This document shows, in pieces, positions 1 to 7,134 of a stretch of 18,905 bases of DNA. Origin of the DNA: Oscillospiraceae bacterium (lineage in GTDB: Bacteria > Bacillota > Clostridia > Oscillospirales > Ruminococcaceae). The notes beneath the pieces were generated by a model. It was given only the letters and a program-made list of their open reading frames with translations. It did no database searches and was not told the origin of the DNA. Both the position numbers and the translations under genes were made by a program. The DNA lies in the NCBI GenBank assembly GCA_029098085.1, contig JAQXNQ010000059.1, positions 1 to 18,905 on the forward strand. Reading direction: 5' to 3'. The stretch's first letter is position 1; each line of letters begins with the position of its first letter.

Positions 1-1008
1 CCTTCCGGCTGCGGTAAGTCCACCACCCTGCGTATGATCGCCGGTCTGGAAGAAATTTCCGAAGGCGAACTGTACATCGGCGACAGACTGGTCAACGACG
101 TCGCCCCCAAAGACCGCGATATCGCAATGGTGTTCCAGAACTACGCTCTGTATCCCCATATGACCGTATTCGACAACATGGCTTTCGGTCTGAAGCTGCG
201 CAAGACCCCCAAAGACGAGATCAAACGCCGCGTTGAGGAAGCTGCCCGCATCCTGGACATCACCCACCTGCTTGACCGTAAACCCAAGGCTCTGTCCGGT
301 GGTCAGCGTCAGCGTGTTGCTCTGGGCCGTGCTATCGTCCGTGAGCCTCAGGTCTTCCTTCTGGACGAACCTCTGTCCAACCTGGACGCCAAGCTGCGTG
401 CTCAGATGAGAACCGAGCTGTCCAAGCTGCATCTGAAACTGGGCACCACCTTCATCTACGTAACTCATGACCAGACCGAAGCTATGACCATGGGCGACAG
501 AATCGTCGTTATGAAGGACGGCTTCATTCAGCAGGTTGATACTCCTCAGAACCTGTACACCAGCCCCGCCAACATGTTCGTTGCCGGCTTCATTGGTTCT
601 CCTCAGATGAACTTCATCAATGCCAAGCTGGAAGAGAACAACGGCGAGTACGTTGTTGTTTTCGGCGGTGGTTCTGTTGTGGTTCCCGCTGCCAAGGCTG
701 CTGTCGCTGCTGACGCCCTGAAGGCTCATGTCGGCAAGGAAGTCGTTCTGGGTATCCGTCCTGAGAACCTGAAGGACGAGGAGACCATCATCAATGCTGC
801 TACCTCCGGCGTTATCGACTGCAACGTCGAAGTTACCGAGCTGATGGGCGCTGAGACCTATCTGTACCTGACCTTCGAGGGCATGCCCATGACCGCTCGT
901 GTCAGCCCCAGAAACACCTCTCGTCCCGGCGACGTGATCAAGATGGCCATCGATGTCAACAGCATCCACCTGTTCGACAAAGAGACCGAAAAAGTTATCC
1001 TGAACTGA
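1..1008 (+). CDS. Carbohydrate ABC transporter ATPase, MsmX/UgpC/MalK family (5' partial)
   Basis: Cytoplasmic ATPase subunit that powers an ABC sugar importer. The frame is open from base 1, where it enters inside the Walker A motif (PSGCGKSTT), so only about the first 35-40 residues are missing; the ATG at 34 is internal. Other visible motifs are the Q-loop (VFQNYALYPHMTV), the signature LSGGQRQRVALGRAI, Walker B (VFLLDEPLSNLD), the switch His (YVTHDQTEA) and a C-terminal OB-fold regulatory domain typical of the MalK branch. Family knowledge: in Firmicutes one such ATPase often serves several sugar importers, and no permease or binding protein lies beside it here. Codon use is strongly biased (CGT/CGC Arg, GTT, GCT, AAC), unlike the CGG-rich genes that follow, which suggests high expression. 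It ends in TGA and is followed at once by a terminator. The family is sure; the transported sugar is unknown. Confidence 0.95.
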   Translation, partial: PSGCGKSTTLRMIAGLEEISEGELYIGDRLVNDVAPKDRDIAMVFQNYALYPHMTVFDNMAFGLKLRKTPKDEIKRRVEEAARILDITHLLDRKPKALSGGQRQRVALGRAIVREPQVFLLDEPLSNLDAKLRAQMRTELSKLHLKLGTTFIYVTHDQTEAMTMGDRIVVMKDGFIQQVDTPQNLYTSPANMFVAGFIGSPQMNFINAKLEENNGEYVVVFGGGSVVVPAAKAAVAADALKAHVGKEVVLGIRPENLKDEETIINAATSGVIDCNVEVTELMGAETYLYLTFEGMPMTARVSPRNTSRPGDVIKMAIDVNSIHLFDKETEKVILN

Positions 1009-1025
1009 TTTTTTCGAGTTGGTTG

Positions 1026-1060
1026 AAAACGGGCTCCTGCTTCGGCAGGGGCCCGTTTTT
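1026..1060 (+). terminator. Rho-independent terminator of the ABC ATPase gene
   Basis: A 15-bp stem (1026-1040 with 1045-1059, one G-U pair) is closed by a TTCG tetraloop and ends in TTTTT. The start of the stem is A-rich, so it may also stop transcription arriving from the right. Confidence 0.9.
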
Positions 1061-1075
1061 CCTATGCTTGTATAC

Positions 1076-1108
1076 AGAAAAGCTTCCGCTCGAAACGGAA
1101 GCTTTTCT
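1076..1108 (-). terminator. Hairpin terminator downstream of the GNAT gene
   Basis: A perfect 13-bp stem (1076-1088 with 1096-1108) with a 7-nt loop lies 17 bases beyond the acetyltransferase stop codon. On the minus strand the 3' arm contains CTTTTCTG rather than a clean T-run, so it is weaker than a classic terminator; the hairpin at 1026-1060 lies behind it as a backup. Confidence 0.6.
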
Positions 1109-1125
1109 GCTTTTCAGGAATTTTC

Positions 1126-2031
1126 TTACAACTCAGCCGCCAGCAGAGTTCCAAGCCGCGTCCCGAATCCGAGGGCCCTGTACAGCCCGATGTCGCCGTC
1201 GCTGCATCCTACAGTCAGACTGCAGCCGTACTGCCTTCGACACCAGTCCTGCGCCGCTGCAGCCAGCAGACGGGCTGCTCCCTGGCTGCGAAAGGCGGGC
1301 TCAACATAGAAATCGTCAAAAGCAGCTGCCATTTCGCAGGCGAAGGTGGAAAAATACGGACTGACGGAGCAAATGCCCACAGGACGATTGAGACGCCTTG
1401 CCACAAAAAAGATGATGCGACTTTCACGGACAGCGCTGCTCAGGCGTTCTTTTTTGCCTTCGTCCAGGGGATCTTCTCCGATTTCATCCAGAAAGCCGCT
1501 TTCCAGGTTCCACAGCTCATCCGGATCGGTCAGTATTTCGACCGTGAAGGGGAGACGTTCCTGGGGCGGCAGCAGCATCAGAGGGATCCCGTATTGATCC
1601 CGTCCGTTGGGAATAAAGCCAAAGGTTTGCCAGAAATGCTGCCGTTGCGGGGTATCCGCGTTCAGCTCGGCAAAGCTGGCTTTGTGCTGCCTGCCCCATT
1701 CCAGCAGAGCGGCGGCGCAGGCTTTTCCGGTGCCGTCCCCCCGGAAGGCGGGCAGGACTGAGAATTCCAGAATAAATTGTTTGCAGTCCTCTGTGTCATA
1801 AATAATAGTCAGGCAGAAGCTGATTCTTTGTCCTTCCCGCAGAAAAAGCAGGTATCGGATGGGATTTTCGCTGCGGTCATGCAGGATTTGCATGCGATAC
1901 CGGTAGTCTTCGAAGTCCGGCATTCCTTTACCGGGGAAAATATCCCGATGATAATAAGTCGCCAGCTGCTGCCGGAACCAGCTGGTTTCTTCGGATGTGA
2001 TACATTCCTTGATGATGATATGATGCTGCAT
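1126..2031 (-). CDS. Tandem GNAT-family N-acetyltransferase
   Basis: A 301-residue protein with two GNAT folds in tandem. The first has an acetyl-CoA loop around residues 92-112 (VLPAFRGDGTGKACAAALLEW is the region) and FWQTFGFIP near 133-141. The second has VEPAFRSQGAARLLAAAAQ at 243-261 and LYRALGFG at 283-290. The family moves an acetyl group from acetyl-CoA to an amine on a small molecule, antibiotic, peptide or protein; the substrate cannot be read from the sequence. The ATG at 2031 is chosen because GGAGGAG lies 6 bases upstream. An in-frame ATG at 2109 would add 26 residues, but its purine tract abuts the start codon with no spacing. The gene is monocistronic, with its own promoter at 2150-2178 and an unusual leader. 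Two folds in one chain may mean one is catalytic and the other structural. Confidence 0.85.
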   Translation of the reverse strand: MQHHIIIKECITSEETSWFRQQLATYYHRDIFPGKGMPDFEDYRYRMQILHDRSENPIRYLLFLREGQRISFCLTIIYDTEDCKQFILEFSVLPAFRGDGTGKACAAALLEWGRQHKASFAELNADTPQRQHFWQTFGFIPNGRDQYGIPLMLLPPQERLPFTVEILTDPDELWNLESGFLDEIGEDPLDEGKKERLSSAVRESRIIFFVARRLNRPVGICSVSPYFSTFACEMAAAFDDFYVEPAFRSQGAARLLAAAAQDWCRRQYGCSLTVGCSDGDIGLYRALGFGTRLGTLLAAEL

Positions 2032-2035
2032 TTGT

Positions 2036-2080
2036 TCTCCTCCAGTTGATTGTGGGAGGGTCAGAATCTGCGCACCCTCC
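2036..2080 (-). promoter_or_regulatory. Leader with two mutually exclusive helices at the GNAT ribosome binding site
   Basis: On the minus strand GGAGGGT (2080-2074) can pair perfectly with ACCCTCC (2061-2055). The CCTCC inside the second arm can instead pair with the GGAGG of the GNAT ribosome binding site about 11 bases downstream. The two pairings exclude each other, which is the arrangement of a translational attenuator. The first arm lies in leader-peptide codons. Confidence 0.35.
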
Positions 2081-2099
2081 GCACGCCATTCATTTTCAT
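2061..2099 (-). CDS. Putative 12-codon leader peptide before the GNAT gene
   Basis: The ORF reads MKMNGVRRVRRF then TGA. An AAAGGA tract sits 9 bases before its ATG. It lies wholly within the roughly 110-nt leader between the promoter at 2150-2178 and the GNAT ribosome binding site. Four of its 12 codons are Arg, and its stop codon falls in the loop of the hairpin at 2055-2080. It is out of frame with the GNAT gene. That a peptide is made is inference; chance is possible for so short an ORF. Confidence 0.3.
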   Translation of the reverse strand: MKMNGVRRVRRF

Positions 2100-2149
2100 C
2101 AAGAATCATCCTTTCTGCAGTGAAGTCCGTCTGTCACACGGCTGAGAAA

Positions 2150-2178
2150 ATTGTATCATGCTGCGGAGAAAATAGCAA
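2150..2178 (-). promoter_or_regulatory. Promoter of the GNAT gene
   Basis: On the minus strand TTGCTA (2178-2173) and TACAAT (2155-2150) are separated by 17 bases, a good match to a housekeeping sigma promoter. Transcription would start near 2143, giving a leader of about 110 nt. Confidence 0.6.
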
Positions 2179-2187
2179 GGACTCTGT

Positions 2188-2222
2188 AAAAAATGGGGTC
2201 CGGGATGATGCTCCCGGACCCC
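2188..2222 (-). terminator. Rho-independent terminator of the dehydrogenase/epimerase operon
   Basis: A perfect 11-bp GC-rich stem (2195-2205 with 2212-2222, loop of 6) is followed on the minus strand by ATTTTTT. It ends the operon that runs leftward from about 4494. Confidence 0.92.
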
Positions 2223-2256
2223 GGCTGTGCCAGACAAGTGTTTATTTCTGATGAGA

Positions 2257-2276
2257 GGCTCGGCCTTTTGCGAGCC
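2257..2276 (-). other. Small hairpin in the operon 3' untranslated region
   Basis: GGCTCG (2257-2262) pairs with CGAGCC (2271-2276) around an 8-nt loop. It abuts the long hairpin at 2277-2315, leaving three stem-loops in a row between the stop codon and the end of transcription. It has no T-run of its own, so it is probably a 3' mRNA structure. Confidence 0.5.
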
Positions 2277-2315
2277 AGCCCAGCAGCAGAGCCGCTTCGG
2301 CTGTGCTGCTGGGCT
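2277..2315 (-). other. Long 3' hairpin just after the epimerase stop codon
   Basis: A 17-bp stem with a single mismatch (2277-2293 with 2299-2315) and a 5-nt loop starts 7 bases beyond the stop codon. It has no T-run, so it is more likely an exonuclease-blocking or processing structure than the terminator itself. Confidence 0.6.
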
Positions 2316-2322
2316 GTGCAGA

Positions 2323-3192
2323 TCAGAAGCAGTCGCCGTAGCCGATCTCTCTGAGATAAGCGGCGGAAATGGCGAGGCTTTCAAATTCGTCCCGGCCGTA
2401 GGTGGTATCCTGTTCCACAATCAGGTATTTGCTGCCGGATTCGAGACCGGCCTCGATGATGGCGGGGAAGTCCAGATTGCCTTCACCCAGCTCGGCGAAT
2501 TCCACGCACTCAGGCATATAGGTCTTGAAGAAGTTCATCATGGCTTCCTGACCCTCTCCCTGGAACAGTTCGGCGGTGATGGGCTTGATGCGGTAATCCT
2601 TCAGATGCAGCAGATCGATCCGTCCGGCACATTTTTTCACAACCTCGACAGGATTGCAGCCGCCCCGCTGCGCCCAGTGGACATCCACCTCGCAGCCCAG
2701 ACTGGGCGCCTTTTCCAGAACGATGTCGAAAGCGGTTTTGCCGTTTTCTCTCTTCTGGTATTCGACATGGTGATTGTGATAGTACAGCTTGATGCCGTGG
2801 GGAGCCAGCTTCTGGCAGATCTCCTCGCAGAGGGCCGAGAAGGCCTCCAGCTTTTCCACCGTGACGAATTCGGTGAAGGGCATCATACCGATGCGGATAT
2901 AGCTGCAGCTGAGTTCTTTGCACTGCTCGATGAAAACCTCCAGATTGTCGACCAGATTGGGCTCTTCCGGCTTTTTGCTGGCGGTGCTGCCGGAAATGGC
3001 GCAGATTTCAATGTCAAAATCCGCCATGGCGCGCTTGATCTCGGCAATGCTGGCGGGGCTCATATCCACCTGAGAGAGCTCGATGCAGTGGTAGCCCGTT
3101 TCGGCCATCCGCTTCAGGGCTTCGTAAGCGCCCAGTTCTTTGAATCTGTCTTTGATGGTGGATGCCTGTACGGCGATTTTTGCTTTGGTCAT
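2323..3192 (-). CDS. TIM-barrel sugar phosphate isomerase/epimerase (xylose isomerase-like)
   Basis: A 289-residue protein of the AP-endonuclease-2/xylose-isomerase-like TIM-barrel superfamily, which includes IolE-type dehydratases, IolI-type isomerases and keto-sugar epimerases. Likely metal ligands and catalytic residues lie at the barrel strand ends: E39 (CIEL), H139/H141/E144 (YYHNHHVEY), D170/H172 (EVDVHW), H196/D199 (HLKDY) and E234 (FAELGEG). The expected product is a cytoplasmic, divalent-metal-dependent enzyme acting on a sugar or keto-sugar. The ATG at 3192 is chosen because GGGAGG lies 6 bases upstream; an in-frame ATG 18 bases earlier has no such site. It follows the Gfo/Idh/MocA dehydrogenase by 18 bases in the same operon, so the pair probably oxidises and then isomerises, epimerises or dehydrates one substrate, as in inositol or keto-glycoside pathways. 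The exact substrate is unknown. Confidence 0.85.
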   Translation of the reverse strand: MTKAKIAVQASTIKDRFKELGAYEALKRMAETGYHCIELSQVDMSPASIAEIKRAMADFDIEICAISGSTASKKPEEPNLVDNLEVFIEQCKELSCSYIRIGMMPFTEFVTVEKLEAFSALCEEICQKLAPHGIKLYYHNHHVEYQKRENGKTAFDIVLEKAPSLGCEVDVHWAQRGGCNPVEVVKKCAGRIDLLHLKDYRIKPITAELFQGEGQEAMMNFFKTYMPECVEFAELGEGNLDFPAIIEAGLESGSKYLIVEQDTTYGRDEFESLAISAAYLREIGYGDCF

Positions 3193-3210
3193 GATAATCC
3201 TCCCTGACAA

Positions 3211-4470
3211 TCAGTTTTCGATCAGCGCGTACTTGCCTTCTTCGGCAATGCGCTTGTTGAGCTCTTCAATATACAGATCCTCGTCGAAATCGTAGTCCAC
3301 CTTTTTGCCGGTCCAGCCGGAGAGCAGAATGGCATCGGCGAGCGCTACGCCGTTGATGCCGTCAGAGCCGGGCGCGATCAGAGGCGTTCCATCGATCATG
3401 TGCAGGGCGAAGTTCTCCAGCACACCGGCATGCTGACCGCCCCACTGGGAGGGGAACTCGATGACTTCTTCGGTGTAGAGGGAATTTCCTCCGCCCGCGG
3501 CGTTGCCCATGGTCAGCCGGTGCAGATCGGCCATGGTCATTTTGTCGGAGGCCTCCTGCTCGGTCATGGACATCCGTTTGACGGTGGCCTTCTGGGAATT
3601 CTCGACGATGATCTTGCCCTTGTCGCAGAAGATTTCCAGCCGGTCGGTGCCCAGAATGTCGTGGGTGCAGGTGACCAGAACGCCGGTGGCGCCGTTGGGG
3701 TACTCAAACATGGCGGTCACTTCGTTTTCCACGGCGATATCCCGGTGGCAGCCCAGCTGGATGTTGGCGTAGACGGTTTTGGGCTTGCCGCAGAGCCACT
3801 GGATCAGATCCAGCTGATGGGGAGCCTGATTGACCAGCACACCGCCGCCTTCAAGGCCCCAGGTGGCGCGCCATTCGCTCTGGTTGTAGTAGGACTGGGG
3901 ACGCCACCAGGTGGTGATGATCCAGTTGACCCGGCGCAGCTCGCCCAGCTCACCGCTGTCCATGATCTCCTTCAGCTTGCGGTACAGGGGGTTGTTGCGC
4001 TGGTTGAACATGATGGCGAAGGGCACGTCCGGATGAGCCGCAGCCGTTTCGTTCAGCTGACGAACCTGCTTGGTATATACACCGGCGGGCTTTTCGCAGA
4101 TCACCGGCATGCCCCGCCGGATGGCTTCGATGCCCATGACCGGGTGGAGATAATGGGGAACCGTGGTGACAACGGCATCCACATTTCCGCTTTCCATCAT
4201 TTCAATGTAGTCGGTATAGTAGGGAACGGCCGCGTATTTTTCCCGGATGGAGGCCGCCTGCTGTTCCACATCCTCCACAGAGGCCCCGGTAAAGCGGGCC
4301 ATCATGGAAGCGCTCGCGGCGATCCGGTCCGCACCGGCCTCGTAGGCTTCCCTGCTGATGTCGCAGATGGCGCCCAGCTCCATGTGCGGCACCATGCCTT
4401 GAAAGATCAGGCCTGCGTAGGTGGTGCCCTGCGCACCGATGCCAATGATGCCAAGTCTCACTTTTTCCAT
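3211..4470 (-). CDS. Gfo/Idh/MocA-family NAD(P)-dependent oxidoreductase
   Basis: A cytoplasmic sugar or polyol dehydrogenase of 419 residues, longer than the usual 330-390. The N-terminal Rossmann fold shows GIIGIGAQG (residues 7-15); the family catalytic-lysine motif is VICEKPAG (K127); the C-terminal domain has GGGVLVNQAPHQLDLIQW (H218, D221), which fits the family HxxD active-site pair. The start has AAGGGG about 8-9 bases upstream. It is the first gene of a two-gene operon with the isomerase/epimerase, divergent from an AraC regulator, and is probably induced by its own substrate through that regulator. Related enzymes act on inositol, glucose-6-phosphate-type sugars, uronic acids or 3-keto-glycosides. 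The Trp- and Tyr-rich stretch around residues 183-205 suggests an aromatic-lined glycoside pocket, but no substrate can be assigned. Confidence 0.9.
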   Translation of the reverse strand: MEKVRLGIIGIGAQGTTYAGLIFQGMVPHMELGAICDISREAYEAGADRIAASASMMARFTGASVEDVEQQAASIREKYAAVPYYTDYIEMMESGNVDAVVTTVPHYLHPVMGIEAIRRGMPVICEKPAGVYTKQVRQLNETAAAHPDVPFAIMFNQRNNPLYRKLKEIMDSGELGELRRVNWIITTWWRPQSYYNQSEWRATWGLEGGGVLVNQAPHQLDLIQWLCGKPKTVYANIQLGCHRDIAVENEVTAMFEYPNGATGVLVTCTHDILGTDRLEIFCDKGKIIVENSQKATVKRMSMTEQEASDKMTMADLHRLTMGNAAGGGNSLYTEEVIEFPSQWGGQHAGVLENFALHMIDGTPLIAPGSDGINGVALADAILLSGWTGKKVDYDFDEDLYIEELNKRIAEEGKYALIEN

Positions 4471-4500
4471 AGCTTTTTCCCCTTTGCTGTATTTTCTTTA

Positions 4501-4528
4501 TCTATAGTATACAATATATGGATTGCAA
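4501..4528 (-). promoter_or_regulatory. Promoter of the dehydrogenase/epimerase operon
   Basis: On the minus strand TTGCAA (4528-4523) and TATAGA (4506-4501) are 16 bases apart. A TATACT overlaps the -10 area in another register. The -35 element coincides with an extra ATTGCAA copy of the operator half-site motif. Confidence 0.5.
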
Positions 4529-4532
4529 TTTC

Positions 4533-4567
4533 ATTGCGGTTCCTGCGCAGTTTATTGCAAATCCTGC
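4533..4567 (-). promoter_or_regulatory. AraC-type operator: direct repeat with 21-bp period
   Basis: On the minus strand GCAGGANNNGCAAT occurs at 4567-4554 and again at 4546-4533. The 11 defined positions are identical and the offset is exactly 21 bp, two helical turns. The proximal copy ends 4 bases before the operon -35 element, the usual place for an AraC-family activator. A further ATTGCAA at 4522-4528 lies 11 bp beyond. Binding by the divergent AraC protein is inferred. Confidence 0.55.
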
Positions 4568-4637
4568 AAAAAGCTGTACACATTGGAACTGGGAAACACG
4601 GACAATTTTCGGCAGCAACCACCGTTTCCGCGTCTTC

Positions 4638-4666
4638 TTGCTTTTTTCCCGGTTTTGGCCTATAGT
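4638..4666 (+). promoter_or_regulatory. Promoter of the AraC-family regulator gene
   Basis: TTGCTT (4638-4643) and TATAGT (4661-4666) are separated by 17 bases, and the start codon lies about 50 bases beyond the expected transcription start. Confidence 0.6.
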
Positions 4667-4724
4667 ATAAGTATCATGGCCTTTTGGGTTTTGTCCGCGG
4701 TCTGCGCAGAAAGGGGGAAAAGCC

Positions 4725-5561
4725 ATGCTGATGCAGAATCTGCCTCCGGTGTTTGCGTCCCGGCAGCGATCCAGTCAATCCTACAACAGCGATTTCCATC
4801 TGCATGAAAGCTATGAATTCTATCTGCTGATTGACGGCGAGATCGATTATTTTGTGGAGCGGGCCTGCTACCGGCTGAGGCCGGGCAGCCTGCTGCTGTT
4901 TGACGACAAGACCATCCATAAAAGCTCCAACTTTTCCAATATGCCTTTTGAGAGGGTGTCGGTTCATTTCGATCCCTGGCTGGCCCATGATCTGAGCACG
5001 GGGAAGACCGATCTGCTGCGGTGCTTCGCCGGAGGGGAGGACAAGATCCTTCAGCTGACCGTCGGGGAGATGGAACAGTTTCTTTCGGTGGCTGATCGGA
5101 TTGTCCGCCTGGGCAGCGAACGGCTGCTGGGGGCCGATGTGCTGCAGAATGCCTGCCTGATGGAGCTGCTGGTCTTCGTGGGGCGCTGCTTTGACGCCCA
5201 CAAAAGCAGTCCGCCGCCGGTTCGGGTCAGGGCTTCCCGGCTGCGTCCCTTTCTGGAATACGTCGAGGAACATCTTACCGACGACCTGTCGCTGGATTGT
5301 CTGGCCAGAGGGTTGTCGGTGAGCAAATCCACTATTTCCCATGTGTTCAAGGAGGAAACCGGCTCCACCCCCTCCCGCTATATCACGGCGCGGCGCATCG
5401 CCCTGGCCAAGCGGCTGCTGCTGGACGGGGCCAGCGTGACGGAGGCCTGCATGCAGTGCGGCTTCAACGACTACGCCAATTTTATCCGGGTTTTCAAAGC
5501 TGTCACCGGCATTTCTCCGGGGCAGTACCGGAAGACGGCAAGGCGGTCGCCGGAGGGCTGA
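4725..5561 (+). CDS. AraC-family transcriptional regulator
   Basis: A 278-residue regulator. The N-terminal half is a cupin-type sensing domain with the conserved opening SDFHLHESYEFYLLIDGEI (residues 22-40) and the RPGSLLLFDDKTIH strand (52-65). The C-terminal hundred residues carry two helix-turn-helix units, the second ending in the family signature GFNDYANFIRVFKAVTGISP. The cupin part should bind a sugar or glycoside and the C-terminus DNA. AAGGGGG lies 7 bases before the ATG. It is divergent from the dehydrogenase/epimerase operon, and the intergene holds a two-half-site operator next to that operon's promoter, so it very likely activates those genes when their substrate is present. The family is clear; the ligand is unknown. 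Confidence 0.93.
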   Translation: MLMQNLPPVFASRQRSSQSYNSDFHLHESYEFYLLIDGEIDYFVERACYRLRPGSLLLFDDKTIHKSSNFSNMPFERVSVHFDPWLAHDLSTGKTDLLRCFAGGEDKILQLTVGEMEQFLSVADRIVRLGSERLLGADVLQNACLMELLVFVGRCFDAHKSSPPPVRVRASRLRPFLEYVEEHLTDDLSLDCLARGLSVSKSTISHVFKEETGSTPSRYITARRIALAKRLLLDGASVTEACMQCGFNDYANFIRVFKAVTGISPGQYRKTARRSPEG

Positions 5562-5578
5562 CCCCGTCTGTCCGCATG

Positions 5579-5607
5579 TGGACAAATTCTTTTAGCTGTG
5601 CTATACT
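5579..5607 (+). promoter_or_regulatory. Promoter of the MATE-methyltransferase-phosphatase operon
   Basis: TGGACA (5579-5584) and TATACT (5602-5607) are separated by exactly 17 bases. They lie in the 97-bp gap after the AraC gene, 51 bases before the chosen MATE start. Confidence 0.65.
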
Positions 5608-5658
5608 GGGACAGGAAGACGGCGGCGTATGGGTCATCTGAATAGAAAGGAGCGTTAT

Positions 5659-7074
5659 ATGGCACGGAGTATCTCCCGTCCGTCCGGCGGGAACGGTATC
5701 ACCGAGGGCGTGATCTGGAAGCAGCTTCTGATCTTTTTCTTTCCTATCATGCTGGGCACCTTTTTTCAGCAGCTCTACAACACGGTGGATGCGGTGATTG
5801 TGGGAAATTTCGTCGGCAAGCAGGCGCTGGCAGCGGTGGGCGGCGCCACCGGAACGCTGATCAATCTGCTGGTGGGCTTTTTTGTGGGACTTGCTTCCGG
5901 CGCGTCGGTTATCATCTCCCAGTACTTCGGCGCGGGAGACGCGGGGAAGGTCAGTCTGGCGGTGCATACCTCAGCGGCTCTCGCCATCATCGGCAGCGTT
6001 TTGCTGATGGTGTTGGGACTGGCGTTTTCCCCCTGGGCGCTGCGGATTATGGGGACGCCGGAGGACATCATGGACTATGCCCTTATCTACATCCGGATTT
6101 ACTTTGGCGGCATTTTCTTCGCTATGGTGTATAACATCGGCTCCGGCATTCTGAGGGCGGTGGGGGATTCCCGGCGTCCGCTGTATTTTCTGATAGCCTG
6201 CTGCTTTGTGAATATTCTGCTGGATCTGCTCTTTGTGGCGGTATTCCGCTGGGGCGTTGTGGGGGTGGCACTGGCCACCATGCTGTCTCAGGGCGTCAGC
6301 GCGGTGCTGGTGATTCTGGCGCTGCTGCGCACGGATATGAGCTACCGGCTGCTGCCCAAAGCCATCCGGATCGATCCGGTGATTCTGAAGAGCATCATTC
6401 AGATCGGCATTCCGGCGGGGCTGCAGTCGGTGATGTATTCGGTTTCCAATCTGGTGATTCAGGCCAGCATCAATTCCTTCGGCACCGACGCCGTGGCGGC
6501 CTGGACGGCCTACGGCAAGCTGGACGGCTTTTACTGGATGACCATCAGCGCCTTCGGCGTGTCCATCACCACCTTTGTGGGGCAGAATTTCGGTGCGCGG
6601 CGGTACGACCGGATGCGGCGCAGCGTCCGCACCTGTCTGCTGATGGCCTACGGCGCAGCTTTTGCCATCAGCGCGGTCTTCCTGACCGTTGGCGGTTTTC
6701 TGTACCACCTATTCACCCAGGACGAGGAGGTCATCCGGTGCGGCATGGAGATGCTGCGGTTCCTGGCTCCCTTCTACTGCGCCTATGTGGCCATTGAGAT
6801 TCTGGCCGGTGCGGTTCGCGGCGTGGGAGATTCCCTGATGCCTATGATCATGACCTGCGTGGGGGTCTGTGTGCTGCGGGTGATCTGGATCGGGGTGGCC
6901 GTGCCGGTATGGCCCCAGATCCGGACGGTGATCGCCAGCTATCCCATCACCTGGATCATCACCTCGGTGATGTTTGTGGTCTACTATCTGCAGGATGGCT
7001 GGCTCAGGCGGAGAATTGCTGCTGTCCACGGCGGGGAGGAGTTGAAGCGCTGCCTCGCTTCTCGCAAAAAGTAA
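5659..7074 (+). CDS. MATE-family multidrug/toxin exporter
   Basis: An integral membrane antiporter of 471 residues, the normal size for the family, with about 12 hydrophobic helices in two homologous halves. The N-terminus shows the MATE pattern KQLLIFFFPIMLGTFFQQLY followed by NTVDAVIVGNFVGKQALAAVG; the second half repeats this layout around residues 245-300 (GIPAGLQSVMYSVSNLVIQ, NSFGTDAVAAWTAYGKLD). The family exports cationic drugs, metabolites or toxins using a Na+ or H+ gradient. The start at 5659 is chosen because GAAAGGAG lies 6 bases upstream; an in-frame ATG at 5629 lacks such a site and is close to the expected transcription start. It has its own promoter and no terminator after it, so the methyltransferase and phosphatase genes are probably cotranscribed. 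Substrate unknown. Confidence 0.93.
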   Translation: MARSISRPSGGNGITEGVIWKQLLIFFFPIMLGTFFQQLYNTVDAVIVGNFVGKQALAAVGGATGTLINLLVGFFVGLASGASVIISQYFGAGDAGKVSLAVHTSAALAIIGSVLLMVLGLAFSPWALRIMGTPEDIMDYALIYIRIYFGGIFFAMVYNIGSGILRAVGDSRRPLYFLIACCFVNILLDLLFVAVFRWGVVGVALATMLSQGVSAVLVILALLRTDMSYRLLPKAIRIDPVILKSIIQIGIPAGLQSVMYSVSNLVIQASINSFGTDAVAAWTAYGKLDGFYWMTISAFGVSITTFVGQNFGARRYDRMRRSVRTCLLMAYGAAFAISAVFLTVGGFLYHLFTQDEEVIRCGMEMLRFLAPFYCAYVAIEILAGAVRGVGDSLMPMIMTCVGVCVLRVIWIGVAVPVWPQIRTVIASYPITWIITSVMFVVYYLQDGWLRRRIAAVHGGEELKRCLASRKK

Positions 7075-7134
7075 AGCCGTACGTTTCGTTCCATCAGGCG
7101 GCACAGCCGCTGCCCTGCAGAAGAAGGAGAAGTC

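Noticed and set aside
2032..2322. A metabolite riboswitch in the GNAT leader
   Set aside because: The stems do not match any riboswitch architecture I know; the leader ORF plus alternative pairing explains it better, and the remaining hairpins belong to the opposing operon's 3' end.
2227..3207. 326-residue plus-strand ORF opposite the epimerase gene
   Set aside because: Antisense shadow. It would begin within the terminator-hairpin region and has no recognisable domain.
3400..4665. 421-residue plus-strand ORF opposite the Gfo/Idh/MocA gene
   Set aside because: It is the antisense shadow of a gene with clear family motifs; it has no ribosome site and no recognisable domain, and long shadows are common in GC-rich DNA.
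4674..5585. 303-residue minus-strand ORF opposite the AraC gene
   Set aside because: Antisense shadow of a sure AraC regulator; Gln/Pro/Arg-rich composition typical of non-coding frames.
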